DNA of 64,000 bases from Erwinia sp039023475 (GCF_039023475.1 NZ_JBCHVB010000003.1:186001-250000); one strand, 5' to 3'; counted from the stretch's first letter, positions 54,530 to 62,224 are shown. Numbers and translations: made by a program. The notes: generated from the letters alone by a model not told the origin.

Positions 54530-54880
54530 TTGCCTGTTTTTGAAATGTTCACTCCAACAACGAAGACAGGAAAATTATGGACGAAAAGAAACTCAGGGCA
54601 CTTGCTGCCGAACTCGCCCGATAGCCGCAAAGCCATCTACATCACGAATGCCATCGAATCGCTGAACAGCGTGATCCGTCAGTCGATAAAGAAACGCAAG
54701 GTGTTCCCGACGGACGACCCAGTGCGGAAGGTTATTTATCTGGCGATCAAGGATGCATCAAAAAATGGAGCATGTCGATCCAGAACTGGCGGCTTGCGAT
54801 GAGCCGTTTTATTATCGAGTTCGGTGATCGCCTTAGCGATCGCCTATAACGAGTGGGCAATTACACAGAATTACTGACAG
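54525..54880 (+). mobile_element. IS256-family element remnant, internally deleted transposase
   Basis: TGTAATTGCC at 54525-54534 is inverted as GGCAATTACA at 54856-54865, in line with IS256-family ends; the right side continues to CTGACAG near 54880. Inside, ATG at 54577 begins MDEKKLRALAAELA, a typical transposase N-terminus, but runs at once into the C-terminal part: TTNAIESL-type ITNAIESLNSVIRQ, KKRKVFPTDDPVRKVIYLAI. That part is in another frame, and a missing A in the A-run near 54760 shifts it again before WSMSIQNWRLAMSRFIIEFG to the stop at 54849. About 300 codons are missing. The element cannot move by itself. Confidence 0.8.
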
Positions 54881-54903
54881 GTTTCGCCCCTTCGCAATAT
54901 TCA

Positions 54904-55335
54904 TTATTTATTGCATTTATGCAATTTGATTACGCCGTTTTCTGCATAAAATTGTACAAAATCAGGGTCATTCACCCAATAATATTTTGATTTTTTATTA
55001 TCGTAAAATCCTTTTCATCGTAATTCTCCATATTGATTAACGATAGTTAGCTCCGCCAGTGGGGTAGTTGAACTTACATTTTTCCAATCAAAATTCATTC
55101 CACCTCGACCAAGATCGGCTTCGCTATCATAGAAAATATCAACTTTATCTTTGGATATTTCCTTAGCATGAACATTAACAACGATCTGGTTGTCATTAAC
55201 AACAAGTGGACTGGGTTTGTTGTCGATAAGAATAGAGAAACTGTCATCATCACAACTAGTACTTCACATGCCGAAATTCGAGTCTGCATGTGTTGCTACT
55301 GATATCAATAATAAAGTAAAAGGCCATATTTTCAT
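54904..55335 (-). pseudogene. Secreted immunity-like gene interrupted by two in-frame TGA codons
   Basis: The ATG at 55335, five bases after the GH104 remnant stops, opens a signal peptide (MKIWPFTLLLISVATHA). The frame meets TGA at 55266-55264 and again at 55017-55015, then ends with TAA at 54906-54904 after LHKCNK. All three pieces are in one frame, 144 codons in all, with protein-like composition (LVVNDNQIVVNVHAKEIS; YYWVNDPDFVQFYAENG). It is placed like the immunity gene of the GH104 toxin and is periplasmic by design. Either it decayed by nonsense mutations or the TGA codons are read through; decay is more likely because the toxin is broken too. Confidence 0.6.
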
Positions 55336-55340
55336 TATTT

Positions 55341-55790
55341 TTACTCCGATATTTTTCTAATATATCCAATGTCAAGATGAAGATCTGTTTTTCCTTTAAG
55401 TTCTTCATCAAAATATAGATTATAATATGAAAGTGCTTCTTGTTTGGTTTTAGCTGGCTGCCCATATCGACCTGGAGGGAGACTTGCCCATTCATAACTT
55501 AATATGTCTAACGCGCCTTCAATATCACCAGAAATAATTTTATCTAAAGAGTGTTTTCTTTTATATTTGAATATTATAACGCAAAACTCATCTTGATATT
55601 TTGGTATGAAGTCTACAATACCTGCTTGCGTACAATGTGAGATCATTTTGGGATCATTCCAAGTATACCCCATTACCTGATATGCACCTGCTGCTGATGA
55701 GGTTGAATTGCCCCTTGTGATCGAAAAAAACCATCAGATTTTGTAAGCAAGTAATGGATGTTGGGTAGGGGCGACTTTTGAGCTTAACGC
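55341..55790 (-). pseudogene. GH104-type lysozyme toxin remnant
   Basis: The C-terminal half of a phage-type lysozyme (glycoside hydrolase 104) is readable: STSSAAGAYQVMGYTWND, DFIPKYQDEF, then LSYEWASLPPGRYGQP, which match that family. The 5' part (PNIHYLLTKSDGFF, about 55770-55715) is in a different frame; the shift falls near a T7 run at 55722-55728. The catalytic Glu region normally lies further upstream and is absent, so the enzyme is dead. It has no start of its own and looks like the tail of a displaced toxin module. The immunity-like gene follows at five bases. Confidence 0.72.
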
Positions 55791-55805
55791 TAAGGATTTT
55801 TAAGA

Positions 55806-55841
55806 AAAGTTAATACTCGCGGAGGGAATAATACCTCCGCG
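55806..55841 (-). terminator. Probable terminator after the DUF4087 gene
   Basis: CGCGGAGG (55818-55825) and CCTCCGCG (55834-55841) form an 8-bp stem; on the minus strand an AT-rich tail with TTTT follows. It lies 14 bases after the DUF4087 stop. Confidence 0.6.
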
Positions 55842-55854
55842 TATGCTTAAATGT

Positions 55855-56202
55855 TTAGGGAAGAGGGAGTTTTTTATCTGACTGACAGCGCTCAAGTGGG
55901 AGTACTTTGGAACTGTATATTTGAGTGATTTTTTTCTCTTTGGTGTTCACATCGACCCTGATGCAGGAGCATCCATATCCGTAATTTCCATTGGTTCTAA
56001 CATATTGATCATCCGGGAAATCTTTTAGCTTTTCTATTCCTGATGAAGAATAGCCACCTTGCAAGGAAATATCCCATGTACCGTCTCGATCTGTGAGCCA
56101 CTGATTGGCTGGACTGGGGTTTTGTAACCAGCCGCATCTCAGTTCACTGGCAAATGTGTATCCGCTTAAAATGATTAACACCAATGGTATGTATTTCCTC
56201 AT
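55855..56202 (-). CDS. DUF4087 secreted immunity-like protein
   Basis: The 115-residue protein has a signal peptide (MRKYIPLVLIILSGYTFA) and a mature DUF4087-like domain: ELRCGWLQNPSPANQWLTDRD (by start), GGYSSSG, and RTNGNYGYGCSCIRVD with paired cysteines. The start at 56202 overlaps the stop of the GH19 module as ATGA and has GGGAG at proper spacing; an ATG six bases upstream is too close to that site. Translation overlap with a toxin reading frame is the usual toxin/immunity arrangement. It should be periplasmic and protect against the GH19 enzyme. It is the one intact gene of this displaced module. Confidence 0.75.
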   Translation of the reverse strand: MRKYIPLVLIILSGYTFASELRCGWLQNPSPANQWLTDRDGTWDISLQGGYSSSGIEKLKDFPDDQYVRTNGNYGYGCSCIRVDVNTKEKKITQIYSSKVLPLERCQSDKKLPLP

Positions 56203-56974
56203 TGCCATTCTCCCGCATCCAATTTGCTTAAAAAATAATCAGCAAAGCCTTTGATTTGTTCTGCATGATAAAGACCATTGATACAGCGTCTTGCGTGATA
56301 AAAATCAGTGCTAGTGGTACTGACATAATCGGTTAATTTTTTACCAGTGAACACTCCATTCTTGAAACCATCGATAAGAATAAACAGCGCAATATGTGGA
56401 TCTAAGGTTTTGTCTGGATCAGCAACCAGATCAACCCCTAATTTCTCGGAATAAGCTCGGTAGTTATAATCCCATGTGATTTGGACAAATCCACGGCATA
56501 ATACGGATAATACCTGTAGTGGGTTCGTCTGTAATCATCCGTTGAGGTGTGGCCTGCCCAATCCCCTTCTCTGACTGGTCTGAAAGTATCTCCTGTCTCG
56601 CGCTTGACCGTGGCTAAAATATAAGCAACTTGGGTGTTGAGAGAAAAACCTAGTTTCTTACTTTCTGCAACGATGGCTCTGATCGTGCTTTCTCTTGTTG
56701 AGAAATCATATTCATCAGCTTTTATTGCATCAAGGAACACCACCGGATGCATATGCCACAGCGCTTCGCTGCTGCGGATCTCCGGCACATCCTTCATCCA
56801 CACCAGTTTATTAATGAAATCGCGTTTATACAGCGCCATGTCCGGGTATTTCTTCGCCTGTTCATCCAGCGCGGCCTGCCACAGTGCTGACATGCCATCC
56901 TTCAGCCATTCGCTGTGATGTTTCACCACAAAGCGCTGCACCTGATACTGAATATGCGGCTGCGTGTTATGCAG
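56199..56974 (-). pseudogene. Orphan toxin module: conserved linker plus GH19 chitinase-like domain, frameshifted
   Basis: The module begins with about 83 residues (LHNTQPHIQYQ...VVFLDAI) nearly identical to residues 471-554 of the intact toxin. A GH19 chitinase/lysozyme-like domain follows: AYILATVKRETGDTFRPVRE with the likely catalytic Glu. Near 56495 one base is missing (TATTATGCCG instead of a GG form), after which the second frame reads GFVQITWDYNYRAYSEKLG (partly) and FYHARRCINGLYHAEQIKGF up to TGA at 56201-56199. No start or N-terminal part exists apart from a GTG at 56941. It is an orphan C-terminal toxin tip. The DUF4087 gene overlaps its end. Confidence 0.78.
56727..56974 (-). repeat. 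Direct repeat copy A of the toxin linker (248 bp)
   Basis: This copy is nearly identical to 58162-58409; only a handful of bases differ, mostly within the 20 bases at the toxin-domain edge. Homology stops abruptly at 56974, where plasmid-origin-like sequence begins. Confidence 0.92.
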
Positions 56975-57048
56975 TTCTCCAAGTTTTTTTTCATTTACAA
57001 ACCAAGAGATTATTTGCAGAAAAGAAAGGATCTCAAGAAGATCCTTTT
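56975..57048 (-). promoter_or_regulatory. ColE1-type plasmid origin fragment with RNA II promoter
   Basis: On the minus strand a 23-base segment (57047-57025) is identical to the start of the pMB1/ColE1 origin region as I know it. It contains the RNA II -35 TTGAGA (57036-57031). TTTTCTGC, the -10 TAATCT (57012-57007) and an A-rich stretch like the RNA II start follow in the right order; the CTCTTG after -10 is as in p15A. Spacing of -35 and -10 is 18 bases. Similarity ends where the toxin linker begins at 56974. The promoter points into the GH19/DUF4087 module. No further origin parts (RNase H cleavage site, primer fork) are present. Confidence 0.8.
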
Positions 57049-57088
57049 AAAACTGCCAACTATCGCTATATGTCATTAGAAAATGCAT

Positions 57089-57532
57089 CTAACCACAACC
57101 AAGAGCTGAGTCCTTATCACAGGCCAATTTTTCCGACAAATCATTAAGGAGGTCGATGCCAACGGACTTACAATTGTAAATAGATTCCTTTTTTCTATTC
57201 AGATTCGTAACACTAACCCCACGGTTTTCACTCTCATATTCATAATTACTAAATATAGTGTATTTATACCCTGCATTCATAAATGACACATTGAAGTAGT
57301 CTGTTTGAAATCGCGAGTAATGATTGTATTTAAACCCTGAAAAACCATCCCCTTTTGACTCATATTTAAACTCAACTTTTTGATCTTTCGTTAAGGTGTA
57401 ACGTAGTACACCTTTGTTTTCGTCCAGTTTAATTATTCCTTTTGCAGTATTGCACAAAAAATATTCATCACTCGCAAACGATGAACCGCACAAAAATATT
57501 ACAATTAACAACAAGAGATTATAATGACGCAT
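57089..57532 (-). CDS. Secreted immunity-like protein of the muramidase toxin
   Basis: The 147-residue protein has a signal peptide (MRHYNLLLLIVIFLCGSSFA) and a small mature domain with four cysteines (FLCNTAKG, IYNCKS, LACDKD, LGCG). It overlaps the 3' end of the toxin gene by 14 bases. No family is recognised. Its export, position and overlap fit a periplasmic inhibitor of the N-acetylmuramidase domain; this is inference. GC content is much lower than the 5' half of the toxin gene, consistent with swapping of the toxin tip together with its immunity gene. Confidence 0.7.
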   Translation of the reverse strand: MRHYNLLLLIVIFLCGSSFASDEYFLCNTAKGIIKLDENKGVLRYTLTKDQKVEFKYESKGDGFSGFKYNHYSRFQTDYFNVSFMNAGYKYTIFSNYEYESENRGVSVTNLNRKKESIYNCKSVGIDLLNDLSEKLACDKDSALGCG

Positions 57533-59819
57533 TGTAATTTTTCTCCATTTTTAAATCATACCCCTTCTGCTTTGGACCGTTATATCTTTTTGCGAATGAG
57601 AGCCAGTCTTTAGCACGAATGGAACGCAATAAAACACTATCAGCCTCAATAAAATTGACGAATGCTTTTAACTGATTTTTCTCTGACTTACTTAATGCAA
57701 AAGCGAAATTCTCAGGGCTGGAGTAGCCTGCTGCGATATAGTTTGATGCTAAAATCTGGAACTTACCCCAAGAAGTTGATTTTAAAGCGGCTGTTTTGTC
57801 TAAGGCATACGCTTTGACGAGTTTTGCATACTGCACTGATATTGTACCATATCCACCTGCACCAGGGTTTGATATATCTTCGAATTGATCATACCTTCCA
57901 TTCGTATATTTATGAAAGTGGTGCCTTTCAAATAAAATTGCAGGAACGTAATCATCATTATCTTTAAATTTAAAATAAGAGCCATAAGACCCTGTTTCTG
58001 TTTTTGCCACAGCTTTAATTGCTGCAACTTCGCATGCTAATTCTTTTGCAGCCTCTTCATAATCAGTATCATCAATTTTCTCTCCATTATAGAAATTGAT
58101 AAACTCCAAAGGAGTTAATTCTCCATTAACAGGAGTTTTGGGGAACTCTTGAGACCTAATAGCATCAAGAAACACAATAGGATGCATATGCCACAGCGCT
58201 TCGCTGCTGCGGATCTCCGGCACATCCTTCATCCACACCAGTTTATTAATGAAATCGCGGTTATACAGCGCCATGTCCGGGTATTTCTTCGCCTGTTCAT
58301 CCAGCGCGGCCTGCCACAGTGCTGACATGCCATCCTTCAGCCATTCGCTGTGATGTTTCACCACAAAGCGCTGTACCTGATACTGGATATGCGGCTGCGT
58401 GTTATGCAGAAATCGCCACAGCTCGCCGGCATCAATCACACCATCCTGGTTCAGATCCATCTGTTTCAGTAGCTTCTGGTATTGCCCGGTGTAACTCGAG
58501 GAATACATATCCCGCGTTTCACTCCGGGCCAGCGCTTCCAGCTGCCCGTACACCTGGCGCAGCCAGCCCTCTTTCGGCGTCTGGAAAATGCTTTGCGGCG
58601 CGTCCTCCTGCTCCAGTGGCATAAACCCCCGTTTTTCGAGGTCGAACTGGTTCGCTCTCTCCACATCCGCCGCCGCCATCCATGCCAGCTCGCCGGGAAT
58701 GTAATACCAGCTCTTCCCGTCAGCGTCCAGCCGGCGACACTCGCTCTCCGGGGTGCATCGCTCTGCAGTTGTGGGGGAAGGATCTCCCCCCACGCCGGCC
58801 ACCACAAACGAATTATCCTGCTCCCGGTGCATCCAGCGGGTTTTATCCGCCAGCGTGTGCAGCTCTGCCGCGCCGGTCGTTACCCCGGTCTTGTTCGCCA
58901 GAAAATCCTTCATCCGGGTATCCTGGCTGAATACTTCCAGATGGCAGAAGTGCTGTGGCCCGCCGGACGGACGTTCGTTCAGACTCAGGTGACCGATAAT
59001 CTCCCCGGCCTTCACCGCCGGCGCATTCTCGCCGGAAACCGTCACCACCTGATTAAACACCCCGTGCTGACGGGCTGCCTGCATCCACGCCGGCAGCGCA
59101 TCGCCCTGCCGCTTCACAAACTTATCCAGCCCGGAGATCCAGCCGGACTCACCGGCGGATAATCCGCTTTTCGTGCCTTCCGGTACCGACACCACGGACA
59201 TGAAGATAAACGGGGCCGGCCTGCCGTTCAGCAGAAATGAAGCCTCCTGCTTAATCTCCACCACAGTACCGCGCGGCAGTGTGGTCTGCGTATCCTGCGG
59301 CACCTCATAGTGACGCAGCGCATCACGGGGGACGTTGACCCCTTCCCTCAGCCCACTGCGTATCCAGCCGGGAGAGGTGTTGTCCTGGCGAATTTTCAGC
59401 GCACTGGCGGTCACTGTCGCGATTCGTGTGTCTGTAATGCCATATTCAGAAAGCGGAGCTATCTGCATCCACAGTGTATAGAAGTCCAGTGAGTTATCGG
59501 GTTTGTCTTTATCCGGGGTACAGATTGATTTGATGAGAACAAAAGTGGAGCTGAATTTTAGCATCTTCTTTTTGAACGGGGCGGTCTGGTAATCATCATT
59601 TAATCGCCAGGCGACCACCTGACCATCAGTCATGCATTTCAGACCGTGGCTGTCGGGTTTAAATACAGCATTACCCGCAAAACTATCATAAAGATGGATG
59701 CCACCATGCCAATGCTCCGCCTTTTTCATCAACCAGTGAGTATCTCCCTCACTGCCCTGTATTGCTTCCATGAACTCCGTTGCCGAACGGTAGCCATCAA
59801 CTGGCAGTACCATTTTCAT
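57519..59819 (-). CDS. Polymorphic cell-wall hydrolase toxin: M23-like, EF-hand, linker, N-acetylmuramidase
   Basis: This 766-residue protein lacks a signal peptide. Residues about 25-300 look like a split M23/LytM fold: HGGIHLYD near 38-45, DGQVVAW, AGEIIG at 271-276 and HFCHLEVF at 290-297. The usual HxxxD and HxH metal residues are altered. An EF-hand loop is at 455-466 (Asp455, Asn457, Asp459, Gly460, Ile462, Glu466). A linker at 471-554 is the part duplicated downstream. The C-terminal domain (about 585-766) matches DUF3380 N-acetylmuramidases, with candidate catalytic Glu608 (TETGSYG) and FERHHF at 630-635. It probably is a secreted antibacterial effector, for example through a type VI system encoded elsewhere; no secretion genes are in the window. 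The first three quarters are GC-rich, the tip AT-rich. Confidence 0.8.
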   Translation of the reverse strand: MKMVLPVDGYRSATEFMEAIQGSEGDTHWLMKKAEHWHGGIHLYDSFAGNAVFKPDSHGLKCMTDGQVVAWRLNDDYQTAPFKKKMLKFSSTFVLIKSICTPDKDKPDNSLDFYTLWMQIAPLSEYGITDTRIATVTASALKIRQDNTSPGWIRSGLREGVNVPRDALRHYEVPQDTQTTLPRGTVVEIKQEASFLLNGRPAPFIFMSVVSVPEGTKSGLSAGESGWISGLDKFVKRQGDALPAWMQAARQHGVFNQVVTVSGENAPAVKAGEIIGHLSLNERPSGGPQHFCHLEVFSQDTRMKDFLANKTGVTTGAAELHTLADKTRWMHREQDNSFVVAGVGGDPSPTTAERCTPESECRRLDADGKSWYYIPGELAWMAAADVERANQFDLEKRGFMPLEQEDAPQSIFQTPKEGWLRQVYGQLEALARSETRDMYSSSYTGQYQKLLKQMDLNQDGVIDAGELWRFLHNTQPHIQYQVQRFVVKHHSEWLKDGMSALWQAALDEQAKKYPDMALYNRDFINKLVWMKDVPEIRSSEALWHMHPIVFLDAIRSQEFPKTPVNGELTPLEFINFYNGEKIDDTDYEEAAKELACEVAAIKAVAKTETGSYGSYFKFKDNDDYVPAILFERHHFHKYTNGRYDQFEDISNPGAGGYGTISVQYAKLVKAYALDKTAALKSTSWGKFQILASNYIAAGYSSPENFAFALSKSEKNQLKAFVNFIEADSVLLRSIRAKDWLSFAKRYNGPKQKGYDLKMEKNYNASL
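58162..58409 (-). repeat. Direct repeat copy B of the toxin linker (248 bp)
   Basis: This is the copy inside the intact toxin gene, coding residues about 471-553. It lies just after the EF-hand and just before the toxin tip. It is where GC-rich sequence changes to AT-rich sequence. Confidence 0.92.
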
Positions 59820-59938
59820 CTTGTTCTCCCTGAACTTATGGTGGTTATTTGTTCATCATACACTGCTTAAGACATAACCCAAACTTCCATAAGTGGATAA
59901 ATTTGCTACTGAATAAAGCAGTAGTAAATGGAAATATA

Positions 59939-60985
59939 CTAAATAGCTGTTCCTAATACCGCTACACTTATTGGCTGCCCGTATTTCCCTCCAGGGAATG
60001 AGCTTACCGTTTTCATAAAGTGATGAACCTTCTGTAGCAGCAGCCACATTGAGCGACACTGATGGTTTCGGGTTATTGTGTTATGCAGCGCCTGCCACAA
60101 CCGTTCAACATGGTTGACACATGGTGAGTAAACCGATTGATAAATTACCCGGAAATTCGGATCCTGCTTCAGCCAGTGCAGCGTCTGCTGACTTTTATGG
60201 ATGATGTAGTTATCCACCATCAGCGTGACAGTTTTTGCCCGACGATATGTGGCTTTAAGGTGTTTCAGCAGGCTGATGAACAGGACTGAACCTCTGCTGC
60301 TCCCGCCTGTATAACTGACCCGACCGGTACCGCTGTGCAGAGAATCTGCAAGATAATATTTTTCATGCTGCCCCGGTGTGACAACGCTTTTTTGCTAGCC
60401 GCGTAATTGCCAGTCTGCACCGGTTTTTGGGTTGAGATGGATATCCACCTCATCCTCGTAAAATACGGGATGTTCAGCGCTACATCCGGCGAGCACTTTT
60501 GCAATAGCGGCCATTTTTCTTCTTTATGTGGGTCGCGAATACGCAACGTAGGGGCAGCCCTTCGCCAGACCAGCAGCGGGAAGCCAGCGACTTACCGTTG
60601 AAGCATGTAAGCGACAGCCAGTTATCTCTTTGATTTTAAGGCTAACAGTTTAGTACTCCAGCGAGAGCGCTGATAACCAAAATCGCCGGAAGAATACTTT
60701 ATAAGTTCACGTACAGTACGCAGATATGCCCGAAGGGCCACGACGGGAATGTCCGGTGGGCAATGATTTCAGACCTTCGACACCCGTAAGCGTAAACCAG
60801 TTAATCCAGCGCCCAATGGATGAACGGGCGCAGCAGAGCGTTCTGGCGACATCGCTGACACGGTCACCTCGGTGCAGCATCAGCATGGCGGTCAGCCTGC
60901 GGGTATGGTTCTTGTCACGTGTTTGATGGATCGCTTTCTGCATCAGACGTCGTTCGTCGCGGTGAATTGGTGCTATGATCGGCAT
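59939..60985 (-). mobile_element. Degenerate IS630-family element
   Basis: Three blocks of an IS630 transposase can be read in order on the minus strand: MPIIAPIHRDERRLMQKAIH by start with the HTH (60985-60707), LRIRDPHKEEK and DIHLNPK-like sequence (60546-60265), and VDNYIIHKSQQTLHWLK with YSPCVNHVERLWQALH (60220-59939). The DDE residues fall in different frames and several shifts and stops separate the blocks, so the transposase is dead. The original W in YSPWVNHVERLW has become C. Its ends and target TA were not fixed. It bounds the toxin locus on the upstream side; 59820-59938 between them should hold the toxin promoter. Confidence 0.85.
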
Positions 60986-61307
60986 CGCTCAGTCCGGTTG
61001 GTGGTTTGGGATGTTTGGCGATTGATCCACAGTAACACCGGAAGATTAATCGATTATGTAGACTTCCAGATTAAAGCCTCACAAGCCAGCTTCCTGCAAT
61101 CGCTCACGCTTTCTATGAGAAGTGGTCAAAGCATTACGGGCGGGCGGTATAACAAAGGGGCACTAAGCCTTTTTTTCGTGTGTGGGATGAGGTTTAAAAA
61201 GGGGTCATGCGCATTTTCAAGGTGAAGAAGCGATCCCTTGGGAGGGCAGGCTTGCACCAGCAAGCCACTTCCCCTAAGCTGGAAAAAAGTAAGCTAATTT
61301 GTACTAA
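60986..61307. other. Intergenic region IS630 remnant-thiM leader
   Basis: No supported gene. GGCTTGC (61249-61255), ACCA, GCAAGCC (61260-61266) form a 7-bp hairpin, with partly matching outer arms that extend it to about 61237-61276. The thiM promoter probably lies between this and the riboswitch (AAGTAAGCTAATTTGTACTAAAT). The segment 61000-61200 is of unknown origin. Confidence 0.4.
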
Positions 61308-61388
61308 ATGACTCGGGGTGCCCTTCTTTGTGAAGGCTGAGAAATACCCGTTGAACCTGAACTGGATAATGCCAGCGGAGGGAAGTCA
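61308..61388 (+). promoter_or_regulatory. TPP riboswitch (thi box)
   Basis: ACTCGGGGTGCCC starts the aptamer; GAAGGCTGAGAAATACCC carries the invariant CUGAGA, and ACCTGAACTGGATAATGCC by parts, then GCGGAGGGAAGT closes it. It lies 48 bases before thiM, so thiamine pyrophosphate should shut off thiMD, likely at translation. Confidence 0.97.
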
Positions 61389-61435
61389 GATGCCTGACCG
61401 CATCGCCTTCTTGATCGCCGGTTGGGAGCTTTACC

Positions 61436-62224
61436 ATGATCCAACCTCACTGCTTTACCACTGACAATGCCGCCGCCTCACTGGCCCTTTTTCATCAAAA
61501 TCCTTCGCTCGTACACTGCCTGACCAATGACGTTGTGCAAACTTTTACCGCCAATGTGCTGCTGGCGCTCGGCGCCTCGCCTGCCATGGTTATCGAGCCT
61601 CAGGAAGCAGAACAGTTTGCCGCGCTGGCCGATGCGGTACTGATTAACGTCGGTACGCTGACGCAGTCACGCAGCGAAGCGATGCTGGCGGCGGTGCTGG
61701 CTGCCGTCAAGGCGGACAAACCCTGGACGCTCGACCCCGTCGCGGTAGGCGCGCTGAGCTTTCGCAGCGAGTTTTGCCAGCGGCTGCTGGCGCACCGGCC
61801 TGCGGCTATCCGCGGCAACGCCTCTGAAATTCTGGCGCTGGCGCGTCAGGCCGTCTCCGGACGCGGCGTGGACAGCCTGCACGCATCCAGCGCTGCCCTG
61901 GAAGCCGCTCACCAGCTGGCGCTCGACTGTGGTGCCATCGTCGCCGTGACCGGCGAGGAGGATTTTATCGCCGATGGTCAGCGCTGCCTGCGGGTGCCGG
62001 GCGGATCGCCGCTGATGACGCGCGTTGTCGGCACGGGCTGCGCGCTGTCGGCGGTGGTGGCCGCGTTCACCGCGCTGCCGGGCGATCGGCTCAGTCACGT
62101 CGCCAGCGCCTGCCGGGTGATGAGCCTGGCGGGAGAGCGGGCTGCCACGGCGGGCGGACCGGGCAGCTTTGTTGCCGCCTTTCTGGATACGCTCTACAGC
62201 CTGAAGGGGGAGACGCTGCAATGA
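61436..62224 (+). CDS. thiM: Hydroxyethylthiazole kinase
   Basis: ThiM phosphorylates 4-methyl-5-(2-hydroxyethyl)thiazole for thiamine salvage. The 262-residue enzyme has the family blocks HCLTNDVVQTFTANVLLALGASPAM (by start), WTLDPVAVGA, RGNASEI and the anion hole VVGTGCALSAVVAAF, with the catalytic Cys in GTGC. It overlaps thiD by four bases (ATGA), as in E. coli. The TPP riboswitch upstream controls it. Confidence 0.97.
   Translation: MIQPHCFTTDNAAASLALFHQNPSLVHCLTNDVVQTFTANVLLALGASPAMVIEPQEAEQFAALADAVLINVGTLTQSRSEAMLAAVLAAVKADKPWTLDPVAVGALSFRSEFCQRLLAHRPAAIRGNASEILALARQAVSGRGVDSLHASSAALEAAHQLALDCGAIVAVTGEEDFIADGQRCLRVPGGSPLMTRVVGTGCALSAVVAAFTALPGDRLSHVASACRVMSLAGERAATAGGPGSFVAAFLDTLYSLKGETLQ

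Noticed and set aside
55095..55289. 64-codon minus-strand frame with hydrophobic start
   Set aside because: It is the wrong frame of the secreted immunity-like pseudogene; the other frame gives a coherent signal peptide and domain.
57519..59819. Prophage endolysin explanation for the toxin gene
   Set aside because: The protein is far longer than endolysins, no holin, spanin or phage structural gene is near, and the partner proteins are exported small proteins in toxin/immunity layout. Not fully excluded for the GH104 remnant.
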